NCBI RefSeq assembly: GCF_024181725.1
Contig: NZ_CP028908.1
Coordinates: forward strand, 372,001-436,000
From: Bradyrhizobium sp. WD16
GTDB taxonomy: Bacteria > Pseudomonadota > Alphaproteobacteria > Rhizobiales > Xanthobacteraceae
Direction: 5' to 3'
Length of the DNA stretch: 64,000 bases
This document shows positions 63,397 through 64,000 of the stretch, piece after piece. The notes beneath the pieces were generated by a model, which saw only the letters and a list, made by a program, of their open reading frames with translations, did not search any database and was not told the DNA's origin. The position numbers were made by a program, and so were the translations under genes. Within the stretch, counting starts at the first letter, position 1, and each line of letters begins with the position of its first letter.

Positions 63397-63930
63397 CTAG
63401 CCTTCCGCCTTCGCCATGCGCGCGGCGGCGGCCCAGTCGGGACGGATCGCGCCGCCGACGCCCTCGAAGGCGCCCTCGACCAGTTCGTTGACGAGCAGGC
63501 GCTTCAAATCCACCGGGCCCGGCATGGTGGCGCGGCCCCTGGGGACCGGCTTGAAGCCGACGCGGCTGTAATAGGCCTCGTCGCCGACCAGCAGCACGAG
63601 ACGATGGCCGGCGCGACGCGCGTCGGCGAGCGCCCGCTCGAGCAGCGCGCGGCCGACACCGTGGCTGCGGAACGGCGGCTCGACGGTGAGCGGGCCGAGC
63701 ATCAGCGCCGGGGTATCGCCGACGCAGATCGGCAGCTGCCGCACCGAGCCGACCAGCAGCGTGCCGATGCGCGCGATGAAGGACAGGTCGAGGTCGTGGC
63801 CGATGTCCTCGCGCAGCCGGTAGGCGCTCAGCACGAATCGGCCGGGGCCGAAGGTGCGCTCGTGCAGCCGCTCGATCGCCTGGGCGTCGTTCGGGGTTTC
63901 CGGCAGGATGGTCAGGGACAGTGCGGTCAT
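63397..63930 (-). CDS. GNAT family N-acetyltransferase
   Basis: A 177-residue GNAT. LMLGPLTVEPPFRSHGVGRALL is the acetyl-CoA segment (strand TVEP, loop RSHGVGRA) and EAYYSRVGFKPV the C-terminal strand, as in YhbS-type acetyltransferases. ATG 63930 (MTALSL) is chosen; the frame continues upstream into repeat B3. The AGAGAG before the start overlaps the repeat boundary, so the insertion lies against the ribosome-binding site. Confidence 0.88.
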   Translation of the reverse strand: MTALSLTILPETPNDAQAIERLHERTFGPGRFVLSAYRLREDIGHDLDLSFIARIGTLLVGSVRQLPICVGDTPALMLGPLTVEPPFRSHGVGRALLERALADARRAGHRLVLLVGDEAYYSRVGFKPVPRGRATMPGPVDLKRLLVNELVEGAFEGVGGAIRPDWAAAARMAKAEG

Positions 63931-63937
63931 GGTCTCT

Positions 63938-64000
63938 CTAGTGTCCCGTTTCCAACGTTCGTATTCCATTGCAGCAGTCGCTCATACGAACGTTGGAAAC
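63938..64000. repeat. CTAG-bounded hairpin repeat, type B (copy B3, cut by window end)
   Basis: A type B copy in the B1 orientation, starting CTAGTGTCCCGTTTCC with loop TCCATTGCAGCAGTCGCTC. The right arm runs to the last base of the window; the closing GGGACACTAG is outside. Confidence 0.9.

Overview
The window is about 64 kb of very GC-rich chromosome from an alphaproteobacterium of the order Rhizobiales, most likely a Bradyrhizobium/Rhodopseudomonas-type organism (Nitrobacteraceae). The evidence is a fused cytochrome b/c1 gene (fbcH), a fused trpE(G) with a tryptophan leader peptide, a CcrM-type methyltransferase behind a CtrA-like box, a DUF1285 - CoA pyrophosphatase - DUF6111 - CCA-transferase cluster, and the dispersed palindromic repeats. 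It is mostly ordinary core chromosome. I see no prophage, insertion sequence, CRISPR array, tRNA or rRNA. The first 205 bases hold no gene I can support.

Layout. 0.2-12 kb: DNA maintenance and small enzymes (family-4-like uracil-DNA glycosylase, GT39 membrane glycosyltransferase, RNase HII, VOC protein, PA0069-type radical SAM protein, GT2-like protein, MarR-GNAT fusion with paired operators, moaB, ypfJ, ccrM, mutY). 12-25 kb: DciA-like DUF721 protein, DsbA-like oxidoreductase, SMC, Rsm22, an adenylate/guanylate cyclase with a zinc ribbon, LemA plus M48 peptidase, two related ParA/MinD-like ATPases and a class II aldolase. 25-33 kb is the most accessory-looking part: a membrane-anchored PQQ-type dehydrogenase/cytochrome c fusion faces an operon of one giant cysteine/proline-rich exported protein and three small paralogous cysteine-rich secreted proteins, followed by an outer-membrane barrel protein. 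32.7-38 kb: PAT-type acetyltransferase and divergent LysR regulator with a palindromic operator, then a siderophore receptor divergent from a PepSY reductase-like protein. 38-51 kb: apt, trpE(G) with its attenuator, GNAT, dienelactone hydrolase, the bc1 operon (Rieske, then b/c1), trmL, hemF, a barrel protein, and cca-DUF6111-NUDIX-DUF1285. 52-59 kb: a MoxR-DUF58-DUF4159-VWA operon. 59-62.5 kb: a zinc-uptake unit (Zur-like box over a promoter, DUF2946-like protein, ZnuD-like receptor). The window ends with a GIY-YIG protein and a GNAT.

The most unusual feature is a family of 72-78 bp hairpins bounded by CTAG. I find twelve copies of four stem types (called A-D here) plus one lone end. All four types lie side by side at 1059-1387, where C and D share a single CTAG. 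Two genes take their TAG stop codon from the end of such an element. A separate set of better-known Bradyrhizobium-type REP sequences fills several other gaps.

Start sites were chosen by ribosome-binding sites, family length and overlap. Functional calls rest on recognised motifs, not on database searches.
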